Assembly (NCBI GenBank): GCA_018262195.1
Contig: JAGTRS010000020.1
Coordinates: 1-64,000 of the forward strand
Reading direction: 5' to 3'
Source of the DNA: Pseudomonadota bacterium
Lineage (GTDB): Bacteria; Pseudomonadota; Gammaproteobacteria; Burkholderiales; Rhodocyclaceae
DNA: 64,000 nucleotides
Position numbers and translations under genes: made by a program. Shown one piece after another: positions 61,669 to 64,000 of the stretch. Each line of letters starts with the position of its first letter. Position 1 is the first letter of the stretch. The notes under the pieces are model-generated. The model had not been told where the DNA came from. It saw only the letters and a list, made by a program, of their open reading frames with translations, and searched no databases.

Positions 61669-61733
61669 CGACAGGACGAATAGTCACCCGCGGCACAGTT
61701 AAGGCGGGTTAGGGAGCTGTAAATGAACGTAAA
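61669..61733 (-). promoter_or_regulatory. Promoter/operator region of Spy-like gene 2/efflux operon with CpxR-like box GTAAA-TGAAC-GTAAA (61719-61733)
   Basis: Same two blocks with the same 50-bp offset as 56046-56110. Confidence 0.6.
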
Positions 61734-61780
61734 TGGGAGAAGGATTTGTAACCCAACATCTCTTGGGCCCTGTCCATGCA

Positions 61781-63751
61781 TTAGCCCAAATACTCTCGCA
61801 AGCCACAACGACGCAGATACTCGAAGGTATGCTCATAAAATTCTGGCAGACGTGTCCGATCCGCCGCATCGCCGCGAGGGATAAAGATCGCCATTCCTTG
61901 CCGTGCGCGAGTAAGCAAAACCCGATAGGCATTCTTCAAGTAAGTCTGGCGCTCAACCGCGTTCATGCGCATCCAAGCAGTGCCGCGAAAACTGAAGTGC
62001 CGCCACTCGCCGTTATCGCGGCGAAAATCAGCATCCCAGCAGACGGCCGCCCAATCCAGTTCAAGTCCTTGCACATCGAACTCAGTTGCGACTTCTTCGA
62101 GGTAGAAAGATGAGCGTACGTCAGTGCGCTCATTCAGGAACCACACTGGCGCATCAATTTTCGCCTTGACCCAGACACTTTCCGGGCGGAGCCGATACCC
62201 GCCAGACGAGGCAAGCAGCCCATAGCGTTCGCTGCCTCGCGCCTGTCGCCGTACCCAATCGCGACCCAACTCTAGATCGCGCACGAGAGCAATCGGATAT
62301 CTTTCAGCAATTGCCGCGTAGGCCGTTTGCGCAAGCTCAGGCCGATTTTCAACAACATGCCCGACGAAATCGGACAGCGCCTCAGCCCGAAATGATCGCA
62401 GCGAAACAGCTAGATGAAGCGCCTCGTCCCTTTGGACGCGAGCCTCCTTAAGCACTCGCCCAGCCTCTTCCCTCCAAAGGTAATCCGGATCCTCGACGCG
62501 TGGCGATACATGCACCTGCCAATCCGGAAACTGTTCCCGCAGCACGATGAGCCATTCGCTCAGCCCGGCCTCGCCAGTATTGATTTCCTGCCCGCCACCG
62601 ACCAGACACACGATGACGCACCAATCCTCATGGCGATCCATCACGCTAATCAGGAATGCGGGCTCGGACATGTCGAAATTCAAATGCCCGCGCTTCTGCT
62701 GCATGAACCTGGTGGCCTGCTCACGGCTCCAGGCACGCTGGGCTTCGTCAAAAACAACAACGCGCTCGACAGGAGGAGCACTTCCCCTCAACGCATCGTC
62801 TCGAAAATGATGGATATTCTGAACGAAGCTCGCCACCTTACGATGCGCATCCTTCTTTGAGATCCCTTCCCGTGCTGCCTGATCGCGGGCAAGCGCCTCA
62901 CGCAAGACATCAACCAAAGGGCCATTGCCAGACAAAAACACGGCATGTTCGTCGGCATGCTCATCTGCCCGTGCCGTCGCGACATTGAGCCCGGCCAGCG
63001 TTTTACCTGCGCCGGGAACGCCGGTCACGAAACAGATTGCCTTCCGTCGAGTCAGCTTGGCGTCTTCGATGATGGCTGCTATGCAGTCCGATGTTTGACC
63101 AAGGTTCTGCGCACTGGCATCCGAACGCGCGATCTCCAGCACGTCGTGGTTCCGATAAAGCGCCAAGGCTGCCTCAATGATGGTCGGCGTTGGCTGATAG
63201 CCTGAAACAGCCCACTCCGGCGAATTTATCGGCATTGCTTCGGCCTGCTCAAGCACACCGCCATGGATGAGCGACAACAAATTGGCGGGACTTACGCCAA
63301 TCGGCACAGCAACCCCGTCGTCCGCCCAGTCAAGCAAGGGTAGTTCATGGGGCTTGACGTTTGTGCACACGAGAACAGGAACGATAGGCTGCCAATGGCT
63401 ACCCAAATGAAAATTCTTCAGATCAAGCGCATAGTCATGCACCTGTTCGATGCCAGAGCGCTCAAAGTGATGTGCCCCGATCTTGAACTCAATAACAAAA
63501 ATCACCCCGCCGATAATAAGAACAAGGTCCGCACGCTTGCCCATTCGCGGTATAGAAAACTCGAAAAAGATCTGCCCTTCCAGATCAGCAGGCAGCACCT
63601 CTTTCAAGATGCTGATCTGTGCCTGCCAAGCGTGCTTTTGCTGATGTTCAAGACTGAACCCGTGGCGGCGGGTCAGCGCACCGAGTATCTCGTCATCATT
63701 GGCAACCAGGAATTCGGCAATACTCGCGTTGAAATAGGAGGCGTTGATCAT
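61781..63751 (-). CDS. DUF2075 domain-containing protein: N-terminal nuclease-like region plus SF1-type P-loop helicase-like domain
   Basis: RADLVLIIGGVIFVIEFKIG (possible PD-(D/E)xK), CFVTGVPGAGKTLAGLNVA Walker A, VVVFDEAQRAWSREQ, VLLTRARQGMAIFIPRGD motif VI. Confidence 0.85.
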   Translation of the reverse strand: MINASYFNASIAEFLVANDDEILGALTRRHGFSLEHQQKHAWQAQISILKEVLPADLEGQIFFEFSIPRMGKRADLVLIIGGVIFVIEFKIGAHHFERSGIEQVHDYALDLKNFHLGSHWQPIVPVLVCTNVKPHELPLLDWADDGVAVPIGVSPANLLSLIHGGVLEQAEAMPINSPEWAVSGYQPTPTIIEAALALYRNHDVLEIARSDASAQNLGQTSDCIAAIIEDAKLTRRKAICFVTGVPGAGKTLAGLNVATARADEHADEHAVFLSGNGPLVDVLREALARDQAAREGISKKDAHRKVASFVQNIHHFRDDALRGSAPPVERVVVFDEAQRAWSREQATRFMQQKRGHLNFDMSEPAFLISVMDRHEDWCVIVCLVGGGQEINTGEAGLSEWLIVLREQFPDWQVHVSPRVEDPDYLWREEAGRVLKEARVQRDEALHLAVSLRSFRAEALSDFVGHVVENRPELAQTAYAAIAERYPIALVRDLELGRDWVRRQARGSERYGLLASSGGYRLRPESVWVKAKIDAPVWFLNERTDVRSSFYLEEVATEFDVQGLELDWAAVCWDADFRRDNGEWRHFSFRGTAWMRMNAVERQTYLKNAYRVLLTRARQGMAIFIPRGDAADRTRLPEFYEHTFEYLRRCGLREYLG

Positions 63752-63790
63752 GATGCCTGGATCATACGGAACCCCCTGAACCCAGCAAAG

Positions 63791-63820
63791 AAAAAGGCGG
63801 CCATTTCAGCCGCCTTTTTG
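63791..63820 (-). terminator. Intrinsic terminator, thiC side (bidirectional-looking)
   Basis: AAAAAGGCGGC-CATTTCA-GCCGCCTTTTT. Confidence 0.85.
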
Positions 63821-63843
63821 CCTGTTTTTTGGCGTTGACCGCA

Positions 63844-64000
63844 TCAGACCTTGCTGTAAACCTCAGCCCCGGCCTTCACAAACTCCACCGATTTCACTTC
63901 CATCCCCTTTTCCAGCGCCTCGGCTTCGGCGATACCCTGGGCGGCGGCGAATTCGCGGACGTCCTGGGTGATCTTCATCGAGCAGAAGTGCGGGCCGCAC
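63844..64000 (-). CDS. thiC: Phosphomethylpyrimidine synthase ThiC, C-terminal fragment at the window edge
   Basis: Reverse reading [51 protein letters not shown]-stop. Confidence 0.92.
   Translation of the reverse strand, partial: CGPHFCSMKITQDVREFAAAQGIAEAEALEKGMEVKSVEFVKAGAEVYSKV

Noticed and set aside
63821-63859. Possible fourth copy of the 41-bp repeat (GCCTGTTTTTTGGCGTTGACCGC)
   Set aside because: Only short matches to the core and shifted spacing; could be chance next to the T-rich terminator.
1-64000. tRNA, rRNA, IS element, prophage or CRISPR loci
   Set aside because: No recognisable tRNA T-arm/CCA-type sequences, rRNA segments, transposase or phage ORFs, or repeat-spacer arrays found in the intergenic regions I read; a tool scan (tRNAscan-SE, ISEScan, CRISPRCasFinder) would be decisive.

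Overview
This 64 kb window is a dense, GC-rich, mostly core chromosomal segment. Gene content and order suggest a betaproteobacterium, probably Rhodocyclales/Dechloromonas-like; that assignment is inference. Recognisable blocks, left to right: an ABC-F ATPase (cut by the left edge), ychJ, rdgC, trmB, thiG, thiS, dsbA, a SPOR protein and argS; a diguanylate cyclase; ubiB and a SWIM/SNF2 helicase; a FIST sensor with a hybrid histidine kinase; mobA, a class I cytochrome c and rep; pilU/pilT, yggS, proC, yggT; pyrC/pyrB/pyrR/ruvX/yqgE; phrB; a Chp-type type IV pilus chemosensory cluster (pilG-H-I-J-chpA); thiD/thiE/hemL; mgtE, mtgA, aroE, tonB-like, RNB exonuclease, yqiA-like, uppP; a MacAB-TolC-like efflux operon bracketed by two Spy/CpxP-like genes; a DUF2075 nuclease-helicase; and the 3' end of thiC. 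I saw no rRNA, tRNA, CRISPR array, prophage or IS element. I did not find an unmistakable new multi-gene system. The best leads are: (1) a duplicated regulatory module with CpxR-like GTAAA-N5-GTAAA boxes upstream of the two Spy/CpxP-like genes around the efflux operon; (2) a C11 homopolymer inside the 5' end of thiD and a G11/C11 tract in the leader of the second Spy-like gene, both possible slippage switches; (3) a roughly 230-nt intergenic region made of consecutive perfect hairpins ending in a terminator (candidate sRNA); (4) a 41-bp dispersed repeat directly flanking one Spy-like gene, with a diverged copy inside the outer-membrane efflux gene; (5) an isolated DUF2075 protein with a nuclease-like N-terminus. 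All calls were made by reading the sequence and supplied ORFs; no database search was run.
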